From: Tahibacter harae
GTDB lineage: Bacteria; Pseudomonadota; Gammaproteobacteria; Xanthomonadales; Rhodanobacteraceae
Reading direction: 5' to 3'
DNA length: 64,000 nucleotides
Assembly (NCBI RefSeq): GCF_024437735.1
Contig: NZ_JANFQO010000023.1
Span: 1 to 64,000, forward strand
The notes under the pieces were generated by a model. That model was not told the origin of the DNA, ran no database searches, and saw only the letters and a list, made by a program, of their open reading frames with translations. A program made the position numbers and the translations under genes. Shown in pieces: positions 44,397 to 52,560 of this stretch (positions are counted from its first letter, which is position 1; the number at the start of each line of letters is the position of its first letter).

Positions 44397-46757
44397 ATGA
44401 AAGCCCGCATCCTCGCCCTGTTGCTGTTCGTGTTCGCCGGCCGGGAAGCGGCGGCGCAGGCGATAGTCAACGTTCCCGCCCAGGGCACCCTGCAGCAAGC
44501 CATCGCCAGCGTCGCCGACGGCGGCATCATCGAAATGGCCGCCGGCACCTATATCGCACCGGCCGGCGGCTTCCAGATCGGCGTGCCCAAGCGTTTCACC
44601 ATCCGCGCCGCAACCGGCGCCAATGTCACGCTGAGCGGCAACAACAGCACCGACATCGTGCGCGTGATGCTCGGCAAGCCGATCACCTTTGAACGGCTGC
44701 GCTTCACCGCAGGGCGCTCCAACGACAACAACCAGGGCGGCGCGGTCACCCTCAGCGGAGCCACGGCCACCTTCATCGGCTGCGCCTTCGAGGTCAACAG
44801 CGCCGTGGCCAGCGACGCGGGCGGCGGCGCGATCCGCGCGGTCGATTCCGATGTCTTCATCGCCGACTCCCTGTTCAGCGGCAACAGCGCACGGCGCTAC
44901 GGCGGCGCCATCGCCAGCGCCAGCGGCGGCAGCCTGGTGATCCACAACACCGGCTTCTACAACAACCGGGTCAACCTGCCCAATCACTGGCCGGATTCGC
45001 TGGGCGGCGCCATCTTCCTGCTCGACGTGAAGACGCGCGTGACCAACTCGCGCTTCGAAACCAACCAGGCCGGCTTCGCCGGCGGCGCCATCTATTCCTT
45101 CGGCAGCTGGCCGGCCGGCGCAGGCCACGGCATGGAAGTGCTGATCGCCAACTCCACCTTCAGCGGCAATATCGCGCGCTACGACCCCAGCGCCAGCAGC
45201 AATACCATCACCTGCGGCGGCGCGCTGCAGATGGAAGATTCGGTCCACGGCGTGCTGCACAACACCCGCTTCCTCAACAATCAGGCCACCCAGGGCGGCG
45301 CGATCAGCAACTACCGCGGGGCGCTGGATATCTATTCCGGCACCTTCCAGGGCAATGTCGCATCGACCAACGGCAGCGTCTACGAAGGCATAGGCGGTGC
45401 GGTGCACCTGGTTTCCGACGACCAGGTGCCGTCCGATCCGGCGAACCGCCCCAGCGCATCCCTGCTGGTGCGCGACACGCTGTTCCAGGGCCGCTCCGGC
45501 GCCGTCACCAACAACGGCCGCATCGGCGGCTGCCTGTTCTCCGCCGGCGACGGCAACCGCGCCTTCGGCACCGGCGGCATCCCGGTCATGGGCAGCATCG
45601 CCTCCAACCGCGCCACCATCGACATCGCCGACAGCGTGTTCGCCAACTGCGCCGTGCGCGAAAACGGCGGCGGCGGCATAGGCGGCGCGATCATCACGCA
45701 GATGACGGCGATGTCCATACGCGACACGCTCTTCGTCGGCAACGAGGCGCTGCAGAACGCGACCAATACCGGCACCGGCGGCGCCATGGCGCTGTTCGAC
45801 CATTCCACCACCAACCTGCTGCGCACCACGATGTCCAAGTCGCGCGCCGGCTTTGTCGGCGGCGCCATCCTGCTGCAGGGCTCGCATCTGGATATCGACG
45901 ACAGCGCCATCGTGGAAAGCGCGCTGCTGGGGCCGTCGATCTGGGGCGGCACGGCGATCTACACCGCGCCGGAAAACCTCGGCCCGCCGCGGCCGGGCGT
46001 GGACGCCACCGGCGTGATCCGCAATTCCATCATCAGCAACAGCAGCGGCGGCGTCACGCTGCTGGATTTCGAGCCCGGCGGCGGGCCGTTCAACCGCGTG
46101 CAGTATTCCAACAACCAGATCTTCCCCGGCGGCGCCGGCACCTATTCGGCCGCGGGCTTCCCGGCCGTGAGCAGCGTGGCGCAGATGAACAACCTGGTCA
46201 CCAACGGCCAGCCCAAGGCGCCGGTGCCCAACAGCGTTCCGGCGACGGCGCCCGTGGTCGCCGCGCTGGCCAGCGTGCCCAAGTCGATCCTGTCGACGAG
46301 TGCGTTCGGCGATCCGGCGCCGCCGACCAGCGCCTACCTCGCGGCCGCCTGGAGCGGCGCCAGCGCCACCCTCGACGGCGCGCCAGTCAGCGGCAATCAC
46401 ACCGTGGTGGCGGCGGGCAGCGGCACGCACACCCTGCTCAGCGGCGCCTTGCAGCGCCAGGCCAGCATCGGTCTCGCCCCTGTGCCGGCCTTCGCCATGG
46501 CGATACGGCCGGCGCAGATCGGGCCCGGCGGCGGCTTCAACCTGGTCTGGCAGACGCTGGCCGGCAACTTCCTCGATGTCGCCTTCGACCAGGAAATCGC
46601 GCCGCCCGGCAGCGCCAGCGGCAACTTCTTCGTACCGTCCTGGCCGGCGACGCAGCTGGTGCGCGGCCTTGTCATCACGCGCGAAGGCGGCGCCGTGGCC
46701 AGCGATCAGGTGACCGTGGTCAACGGCCTTATCTTCAAGGACGGTTTCGAGCCCTGA
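44397..46757 (+). CDS. Secreted right-handed beta-helix protein with C-terminal FKDGFEP tail
   Basis: A 786-residue protein with a signal peptide (MKARILALLLFVFAGREAAAQA). From about residue 25 to 560 it is built of short beta-helix turns with repeated GGAI, F-x-x-N and SGN-A strings (STFSGNIAR, GGAIASASGG, GGAIYSFG), like polymorphic outer-membrane and pectate-lyase-fold proteins. A beta-sandwich-like region of about 180 residues follows, and the last residues are IFKDGFEP. No catalytic motif is obvious; an adhesin, surface protein or polysaccharide-binding role is possible. It lies 162 bases after the membrane-protein genes on the same strand and may be separately transcribed. Confidence 0.82.
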   Translation: MKARILALLLFVFAGREAAAQAIVNVPAQGTLQQAIASVADGGIIEMAAGTYIAPAGGFQIGVPKRFTIRAATGANVTLSGNNSTDIVRVMLGKPITFERLRFTAGRSNDNNQGGAVTLSGATATFIGCAFEVNSAVASDAGGGAIRAVDSDVFIADSLFSGNSARRYGGAIASASGGSLVIHNTGFYNNRVNLPNHWPDSLGGAIFLLDVKTRVTNSRFETNQAGFAGGAIYSFGSWPAGAGHGMEVLIANSTFSGNIARYDPSASSNTITCGGALQMEDSVHGVLHNTRFLNNQATQGGAISNYRGALDIYSGTFQGNVASTNGSVYEGIGGAVHLVSDDQVPSDPANRPSASLLVRDTLFQGRSGAVTNNGRIGGCLFSAGDGNRAFGTGGIPVMGSIASNRATIDIADSVFANCAVRENGGGGIGGAIITQMTAMSIRDTLFVGNEALQNATNTGTGGAMALFDHSTTNLLRTTMSKSRAGFVGGAILLQGSHLDIDDSAIVESALLGPSIWGGTAIYTAPENLGPPRPGVDATGVIRNSIISNSSGGVTLLDFEPGGGPFNRVQYSNNQIFPGGAGTYSAAGFPAVSSVAQMNNLVTNGQPKAPVPNSVPATAPVVAALASVPKSILSTSAFGDPAPPTSAYLAAAWSGASATLDGAPVSGNHTVVAAGSGTHTLLSGALQRQASIGLAPVPAFAMAIRPAQIGPGGGFNLVWQTLAGNFLDVAFDQEIAPPGSASGNFFVPSWPATQLVRGLVITREGGAVASDQVTVVNGLIFKDGFEP

Positions 46758-46910
46758 TTGCGCGGGCAGGGCCGCGCGATCCCGCACCGGCCCTGTTCGA
46801 ATGCACGCCGGCAGGCCCGATCGGGCCGCCGCGTTTTCCGCGGCGCGTCCAGACGCCGGCGCGCGGGAGCAGCCGGCATCCGCCAGCCGTTGCAGCGGCG
46901 CCGCGCCGCG

Positions 46911-47768
46911 TCAGCGCACCGCGCGTATGACCAGCGGGTGCATCAGCCCGTAGTCGAAACTCGGGTGATTGTTGGCCGAATAGCCGAGGAACAGGTCGTA
47001 GTACAGGCCGACTTCGGCCTGGCGGAAGCCCGCGGCACGCAGATCGCCGAGCAGGTTCCAGCCAAAGTGGTAGTAGGTCAGTATGCCTTCCGGGCGTATG
47101 CCGTCGCCGTGGTATTCGGGCTTGCCGAAGAACTCGGTGCTGCCGTCGGGCAGCGGCCGGGCGAGTTCCGCCTCGGCCAGGCGCGACATGAAGAACGGCA
47201 TGGTGAATATCGCCAGGCCGCCGGGTACCAGCACGCGCGCAGTCTCGCGCAGCGCGGTACGGTAGGCGTGCACGTGTTCCAGCACGTCGTTGTGCATGAT
47301 GAGGTTGAGCGAGGCATCCGCGTACGACAGCGCCGAGATCGACTCCTGCCGCACCGCCATGCCGCGCCAGGGATATTCGACGCCGCTGGTATAGGCCGGA
47401 TCAAGGAATTCCGACCCGATCAGGTGCGGGAAGCGTGCCTTGAGATGGTGGTATAGCGGCGTCGTCTGCTCCAGCAGCGCGAAGCCGGCCTGGGCCGCCG
47501 GGCCGGCGTTCTCGATCGCCGCGTGGTAGAGCAGGCGGCTGCGGTTGCTCAGGCCGCAACGCGGGCAGACCAGGCCCTCGCGCAGGTTGACGCGCGGCCC
47601 GAACGTGGCGCCGCCGGCGACCTTGAACGCGACCACGGCCTGGCAGCAGACGCAGTAGCCCGTCGAACTCTTCTGCCCGGCCAGCCATTCCTCGCCGTGC
47701 TGGCGATAGGGCTCCAGCGAGGCCACCGCCGCATCGAACGATTCCTTGCGCAAAAACCATCTGAACAC
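46911..47768 (-). CDS. SAM-dependent methyltransferase with N-terminal zinc ribbon
   Basis: A 285-residue protein using a GTG start at 47768, supported by GGAG 8 bases upstream; no ATG fits. Residues 39-42 (CVCC) and 68-71 (CPRC) form a zinc-ribbon-like site. The methyltransferase part has LNLIMHNDVLEHVHAY (motif II) and ARVLVPGGLAIFTMPF (motif III). Motif I is degenerate (LLEQTTPLYHHL...LIGSEFLD). It lies at the far end of the polysaccharide locus and probably methylates a glycan. Substrate unknown. Confidence 0.78.
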   Translation of the reverse strand: MFRWFLRKESFDAAVASLEPYRQHGEEWLAGQKSSTGYCVCCQAVVAFKVAGGATFGPRVNLREGLVCPRCGLSNRSRLLYHAAIENAGPAAQAGFALLEQTTPLYHHLKARFPHLIGSEFLDPAYTSGVEYPWRGMAVRQESISALSYADASLNLIMHNDVLEHVHAYRTALRETARVLVPGGLAIFTMPFFMSRLAEAELARPLPDGSTEFFGKPEYHGDGIRPEGILTYYHFGWNLLGDLRAAGFRQAEVGLYYDLFLGYSANNHPSFDYGLMHPLVIRAVR

Positions 47769-47795
47769 GTGCCTGTCTCCGTAGCGCCGCGGCGT

Positions 47796-48647
47796 CTAGT
47801 TGAGGTTTTCCACGGCAACGAGGTATTCGTGGCCGAAATCCACATGACCGAATTGTGCAATCTTGCGGCCGCCGCGCTCGTAGTAATCCCAGGTGGCCTC
47901 GTCCGGCACTTCGCGCGTGGGATCGTAGAACACGTCCATGTGGTAGACCGGTGTGCCGGCCGGCGTGACGTGCATGACCAGGCTGCGGCGGCTGCGTTCC
48001 TTGTTGATGTGCACCGAGCCGCCGTGCAGCAGCTCCGGATGCCAGATGATGACGTCGCCGCGCGATACGTGCACCTGCTGCGCCGCCATGCCGCGGTCGG
48101 CGCACTGCTGCTTCACCGCCTCCTGGTAGCCGACCCAGCCGTCCGCCGACATGGCCGGAATCGACTCCAGCCCGGCGAACAGCTCCCGCGCCATGGCTTC
48201 GACATCGATGGGCGGCAGCAGGTGACTGCCCGGAACCACCATCAGCGGCCCGTTCTCGCCGTCGACATCGTCCAGCGCCAGCCATACGCCCATGTAGCGG
48301 CCGATGGGGCGTGTCGTGAAGTACGGCGTGTCGCGGTGCAGGTCCTGTTCGGAGCCGCGCTCGTAGTACAGGCTCGTATACAGCGACGTGGGCGCCGCAA
48401 AAAAGCGGTCGCTGATCTCGAACGGCGCCGCCAGCTCAGCGAAGGTGTCGGCCAGGCTGGGCACCGCCAGATGCAGGTTGGAGACGCGGTACAGGTAGCC
48501 GTGGTCGGCCGCGTTCTTCGCAATCAGCTCCGCGTTGCGCTGCTTGAAGGCGTTGATGTCCTGCAGCAGCTGCTCGCAGCGCTCGCGCGCAATCGCATTG
48601 CGCACCACGACGAAACCGTCGCGCATCAGATCGTCGTAAAGACTCAT
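47796..48647 (-). CDS. Phytanoyl-CoA-dioxygenase-family Fe(II)/2-oxoglutarate oxygenase
   Basis: A 283-residue PhyH-type oxygenase. I start at ATG 48647 because AGGAG lies 6 bases upstream; an ATG six codons earlier has no ribosome site. Iron ligands are His104 and Asp106 in DLHRDTPYF and His208 in PELLHGGS. A basic pair near 220 (RSRRSLVMH) would bind 2-oxoglutarate. Members in sugar loci hydroxylate or oxidise small substrates and glycan building blocks. Co-directional with the methyltransferase 27 bases downstream and the glycan genes upstream. Confidence 0.82.
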   Translation of the reverse strand: MSLYDDLMRDGFVVVRNAIARERCEQLLQDINAFKQRNAELIAKNAADHGYLYRVSNLHLAVPSLADTFAELAAPFEISDRFFAAPTSLYTSLYYERGSEQDLHRDTPYFTTRPIGRYMGVWLALDDVDGENGPLMVVPGSHLLPPIDVEAMARELFAGLESIPAMSADGWVGYQEAVKQQCADRGMAAQQVHVSRGDVIIWHPELLHGGSVHINKERSRRSLVMHVTPAGTPVYHMDVFYDPTREVPDEATWDYYERGGRKIAQFGHVDFGHEYLVAVENLN

Positions 48648-48817
48648 ACCCTGCTCCTGTTTCATTTCAGCGTGCCGCCGAGGCGGCGCTGGACCGCAAC
48701 GACAGGATCCTGCCGCATGGGCGGGACCGCATCAATCCGCGGCGCGGCATCGGCATGCCCAAATCGGGCCGCTGCGGCGCGCCGCCGCTTCGCCTTGCCG
48801 CTCCGGCCGGACGGCGT

Positions 48818-51034
48818 TCACACGGCGGGCGAGCGGCTGGAATCGGCGTAGGCATATTCCGCCTCCTGCGCCATCGCGCTGGCGAGCGGCTCCTGCGTCG
48901 AGGCCATGTAGGCGCCCGCCGCGCGCACCGACAGCGTGAAGCAGCGCTCGATCGCATGCGCCATGGTGCCGTCGACCTGGCCCAGCTCGGGCTCGAACTC
49001 GGCCTCGTCGATATGTACGTCCAGCAGCGGGCGCAGCGCGCTGACGCGGATCCAGAACATGGAGCCCGCCGCGAACGCATCGGTGCTGGGTTCGGCGTGG
49101 GCCACGCCCATGAGGCGGCAGAGATAGTGCACGTTGCGCTGGTTGGAACCCCAGTAGAAGTTCATCGGCAGGATGTGCCCCTCGGGCGCGACCATGCCCA
49201 GCTGCGCGGTGCTGCGGAACGCCTCGTGGATGCGCCGCGCGTTGTCCACGGCGATCAGCTTGGTCAGCAGATCGCGGCGCCAGATGTCGCCGTCGGCGCG
49301 GTGCAGCGAACGCTTGGTGTGCAGCTTGACGATCAGTTCCTCGCCCGCGTCGGCCAGCTCGTTGGCCACGCGCAGGAACGGCAGCACATCGCGGCCGCGG
49401 TTCTCGAACACGCGGCATTCCGCCTCCACGCCGGCCGCCTGCAACTGGCTGCGCACTTCCGCCTCGCGCTCGGGCACGGTGGTGATGATGACGCGATGCG
49501 GCACTTCCCAGCGCGCGAGCAGCTCGAAGATTTCCTGCAGCAGCTCGGGATAGTAGGCATGGATGATGACGCAGACCTTGCGCTCGGCCGGCGCCGGCGC
49601 CGCCGCGGGCTGCGATACCTTTTCCACCGCGCGCCGGGTCGCGTCCAGCCAGGCGTAGCCCAGGCGCACGTCCGGCTCCAGGTGGGCGCCCTCGGCCCAT
49701 TCGTTCCAGGCGTTGATGAAGACCAGGCGCTGGTCCTCGCGTGGGAAGCGCTTGACCGTGTCGCGCATGGCGTTGACCAGCCATTCCTCGTAGCCGCGCG
49801 GCGAGGCGTGCACGAAGATGTTGCTGACGCCGGGCTTGCGCGCCTCGTTGTCCCAGCCCGGGTTCACGCCGCGGAAGAAGACGTGGCCCGGATCGGCGTA
49901 GTTGCGGCTGCGCTCGATGAAGCAGCGCCAGTCGAACACATTGCCGGAAAAGCCCGGATTGAACTTGTACACCTTGTCGGTGAGCTGCGGCGGCGCGCTG
50001 TTGTTGGGCGGGAACTCGACCATGGCGTCGAAGCCGATCGCGGCGGGATCGAGCCGGTCGAACGCACTGGTGAGGCAGATGTAGATGTCGCCCAGGCCCA
50101 GCGCGCGGCAGCGCTCGCGCCAGCGCTGCGCCGTGGCGCGCGGATCGGGCAGCAGGCTGGGCCGGTAGACCAGCAGCAGCGGGCGCCCGTCCACGCGCAC
50201 ATAGCGCGGATCGCGCATGTAGCGCGCGACGTGCTCGATGAAGGCGATGTCGTCGGCCGGCGAATAGTCCTGGGCGATGAGCACGTCGTCGTCGTAGCCG
50301 TCCCAGCGCCGGGTCCAGTTCTCGTTCGCCCAGCACAGGGCGAACGGCAGGTCGCAGCGCGGATTTTCCAGGTATTGCAGGATCGGCTCTTCCATCAGCC
50401 GCTTGCCGGCGAACCAGTAGAAGTAGAAGCAGAAGCCGCCCACGCCGTGCAGCCTGGCCAGTTCCACCTGGCGCTCCTGCACGGCCGGCACGCGCAGATC
50501 GTAGTAGCCCAGCTCGCCCGGCAGGTGCGGCTGGTACTGGCCTTCCACCTGAGGCATCGCGCGGCCTACGTTGGACCATTCGGTGAAGCCCTTGCCCCAC
50601 CAGGCGTCGTTCTCGGGAAACGGGTGGAACTGCGGCAGGTAGAAGGCGAGCAGTTTGCAGGCCGGCTGCACGGCGGGCGGCGCCGCATGGCGCAGCGGCA
50701 CATAGCCCACTGCGCGCGTAGCGCTGTGGATACGCCGCCGCGCTGGCGCGGCGGCCGCGGCTGCGCTGCATTCGACCGCGACGGCGGCGGCCAGCGGCAC
50801 GACGCCCGGCTCGGACAGCGGCGCCGCCGGCGCCGGCGGCTGGTGCGGGTCCGGCGCCAGGTTCAGTTCGACCAGCACTTGGCGCTCGGCCGTGCGCACG
50901 ACATTGCGCAGCGCGGGGAAGCGGTACGCGAGCCAGTACGTGTGGCGCAACTTGGCGCGCTCGCTCAACGGCGCGTAGCGGTATATCAGCCGCATCGCCA
51001 TGACGAATTTGTCCCAATACCTGCCATCAGCCAT
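48818..51034 (-). CDS. WbsX-like and RgpF-like two-domain glycan biosynthesis protein
   Basis: A 738-residue protein. Residues 1-120 form an N-terminal region with an Ala/Pro-rich linker. About 125-465 is a GH99-like WbsX domain (LLAFYLPQFHPFPENDAWWG, GFCFYFYWFAGKRL, FALCWANENWTRRWDG, NAWNEWAEGAHLEPD). About 480-730 is an RgpF (rhamnan synthesis F) domain (CVIIHAYYPELLQEI, ENRGRDVLPFL, KLHTKRS, FYWGSNQ). Both domains are typical of O-antigen and rhamnan loci encoding ABC transporters. The C-terminal domain is a probable glycosyltransferase; the role of the first is less clear. Separated by 86 bases from the sulfotransferase gene. Confidence 0.85.
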   Translation of the reverse strand: MADGRYWDKFVMAMRLIYRYAPLSERAKLRHTYWLAYRFPALRNVVRTAERQVLVELNLAPDPHQPPAPAAPLSEPGVVPLAAAVAVECSAAAAAAPARRRIHSATRAVGYVPLRHAAPPAVQPACKLLAFYLPQFHPFPENDAWWGKGFTEWSNVGRAMPQVEGQYQPHLPGELGYYDLRVPAVQERQVELARLHGVGGFCFYFYWFAGKRLMEEPILQYLENPRCDLPFALCWANENWTRRWDGYDDDVLIAQDYSPADDIAFIEHVARYMRDPRYVRVDGRPLLLVYRPSLLPDPRATAQRWRERCRALGLGDIYICLTSAFDRLDPAAIGFDAMVEFPPNNSAPPQLTDKVYKFNPGFSGNVFDWRCFIERSRNYADPGHVFFRGVNPGWDNEARKPGVSNIFVHASPRGYEEWLVNAMRDTVKRFPREDQRLVFINAWNEWAEGAHLEPDVRLGYAWLDATRRAVEKVSQPAAAPAPAERKVCVIIHAYYPELLQEIFELLARWEVPHRVIITTVPEREAEVRSQLQAAGVEAECRVFENRGRDVLPFLRVANELADAGEELIVKLHTKRSLHRADGDIWRRDLLTKLIAVDNARRIHEAFRSTAQLGMVAPEGHILPMNFYWGSNQRNVHYLCRLMGVAHAEPSTDAFAAGSMFWIRVSALRPLLDVHIDEAEFEPELGQVDGTMAHAIERCFTLSVRAAGAYMASTQEPLASAMAQEAEYAYADSSRSPAV

Positions 51035-51120
51035 AGCGGCTCATCCCGTTGAACTTCGCACAATCCCATTGCCCGGCAGGCTGCCGGCAAGCCCCGACTC
51101 CCGCGCCCCCCAAGCGCGTG

Positions 51121-52560
51121 TCACTTCCCCGATAACAAGCGCCGCAGACGGCGCCCGAGGCGCCGATCTTCCCGCTGCTGCTCGCGCAGTTCCATCGCTT
51201 CCAGCCGCTGCACCGCCGTGGCGAGAAGCGTACCCAGTTGTTCCTGCCGCGCCGCCGCCAGTTCCGCGGCGCCGTCCAGCTGCTGTTTCAAGGCCGCCAG
51301 GCCGCGTTCCTGGCTTGCGGCGGACCCGGCATTTTCCTGCTGCAGCGCGGCCAGGCGCGCTTCCAGCGCCTGCTCCCGCGCAGCCTGCCCGGCGAGCTGC
51401 TGCAATCCGTTTTCCAGCGCCGCGGAAACCTGCCCCAGGTCCTGGCGCAGGCTGCCCAGCGATTCATGCACCGCCGTGACAGCCGTGGCGATCTGGCCGG
51501 AGAGCCCGGCCGCCGATTCCGTCCCGACCTGCACCACCGTCGCGGCCACGTCCGCCGCGGCCTGGCCCAGCCGTCCCACGCCGTCCTGCAGGCCGGTGAT
51601 CATGCGGAACTGCAGATGCGTCAGCGGCGTCATCGACAGCGTGTCGCCGCCGCCCGCCGCGGACAAGGGCTTCGCCTCGCGCCGCTCCATTGCAGCGCGT
51701 ATGGCGAGCATGTCCTGCAGCTCGTTCACGTAGGGCACGAAATCCTGCTGGTACATGCGCCAGACCCGGAGCAGTTCCTCCGCGCCGGCCCAGAAGGCCG
51801 CGGAATCGCCGCTTTCGCAGGCAAGGCGGTAGACGCGGCCGTTCAGCGAACCGGACAGGGCCGGGCTCTGGCCCGCCGCGTGATGATGCCGCGCCGACGG
51901 CGACAGGAAGCGTTCGACCTCGGCCTCCACCGCTTCGCTCAGCGGCAGCGCGATATCCAGTTCCCGCGCGATGCGCCCGACGCAGCCGCGCCAGTCGTCC
52001 ATCAATGCCTGGTAGGTGACCACGCTGCGCGGCAGGCCGGCCGAGGCCAGCGCGGCCTCGAAGAAATGCAGCAGCAGCAAGGTGCCGGATTCGGCCGCCG
52101 AAATGCCGTCGCGGCGGGCCAGCGAGGCGGTCACTTCCTCCGGGTGGCGCAGCATGAAAACCAGCTTCACCTGCACGCCGGCGGCTTTCAGCTCCTCCAG
52201 CCACAGCGGCAGCAGACGGCACAGGCGCGGATCCTTCAGCGCCCACAGCGGGCTGCCACTGAACTCGTCGCGCACCAGCGCGCCGATGCGCGGACGCAGC
52301 GATGCGGTCCCCGGCGCATGCAGCCAGCCCTGCGGCAGGCTGCGCGTGTCCCACCAGCTGCGGCCCAGGTGATGCAGCAGGCGCTCGTCGACGTCGACTG
52401 CGTCCAGGTGCTCCCAGAAACCATGCTGGTTGTTGTCCGCCGCCGGCGGCATCAGGCGCGTGCCCAGGTCCACGCCGCACAGATTCAGCACGCGGGTCAG
52501 CGCCGACGTGCCGCTGCGGTGCATGCCGAGAATGAGCAGGACGGTGGATTGCTCAGCCAC
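51121..52560 (-). CDS. Sulfotransferase with long C-terminal coiled coil
   Basis: A 479-residue protein using GTG 52560, which overlaps the wzt stop by 8 bases. Residues 5-225 form a sulfotransferase domain with the PAPS 5'-phosphosulfate loop GMHRSGTSAL (12-21), LKDPRL and the 3'-phosphate site MLRHPEEVTASLARRDG (136-152). From about 325 to 465 there is an Ala/Gln/Leu-rich heptad region predicted to form a long coiled coil. The chain ends in a very basic amphipathic tail (REDRRLGRRLRRLLSGK). This layout parallels WbdD, the terminator of E. coli O9a chains, in which a coiled coil acts as a length ruler. Here sulfation would be the capping mark. Confidence 0.85.
   Translation of the reverse strand: MAEQSTVLLILGMHRSGTSALTRVLNLCGVDLGTRLMPPAADNNQHGFWEHLDAVDVDERLLHHLGRSWWDTRSLPQGWLHAPGTASLRPRIGALVRDEFSGSPLWALKDPRLCRLLPLWLEELKAAGVQVKLVFMLRHPEEVTASLARRDGISAAESGTLLLLHFFEAALASAGLPRSVVTYQALMDDWRGCVGRIARELDIALPLSEAVEAEVERFLSPSARHHHAAGQSPALSGSLNGRVYRLACESGDSAAFWAGAEELLRVWRMYQQDFVPYVNELQDMLAIRAAMERREAKPLSAAGGGDTLSMTPLTHLQFRMITGLQDGVGRLGQAAADVAATVVQVGTESAAGLSGQIATAVTAVHESLGSLRQDLGQVSAALENGLQQLAGQAAREQALEARLAALQQENAGSAASQERGLAALKQQLDGAAELAAARQEQLGTLLATAVQRLEAMELREQQREDRRLGRRLRRLLSGK

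Noticed and set aside
42825-46787. 1320-codon minus-strand open frame across the beta-helix and membrane-protein genes
   Set aside because: No recognisable motif; the plus-strand genes have signal peptides, membrane helices and repeats, so this is a shadow.
46826-46845. Hairpin CGCCGCG-TTTTC-CGCGGCG between convergent genes as a terminator
   Set aside because: Short stem in a very GC-rich gap, with no T run on either side; not distinguishable from background.
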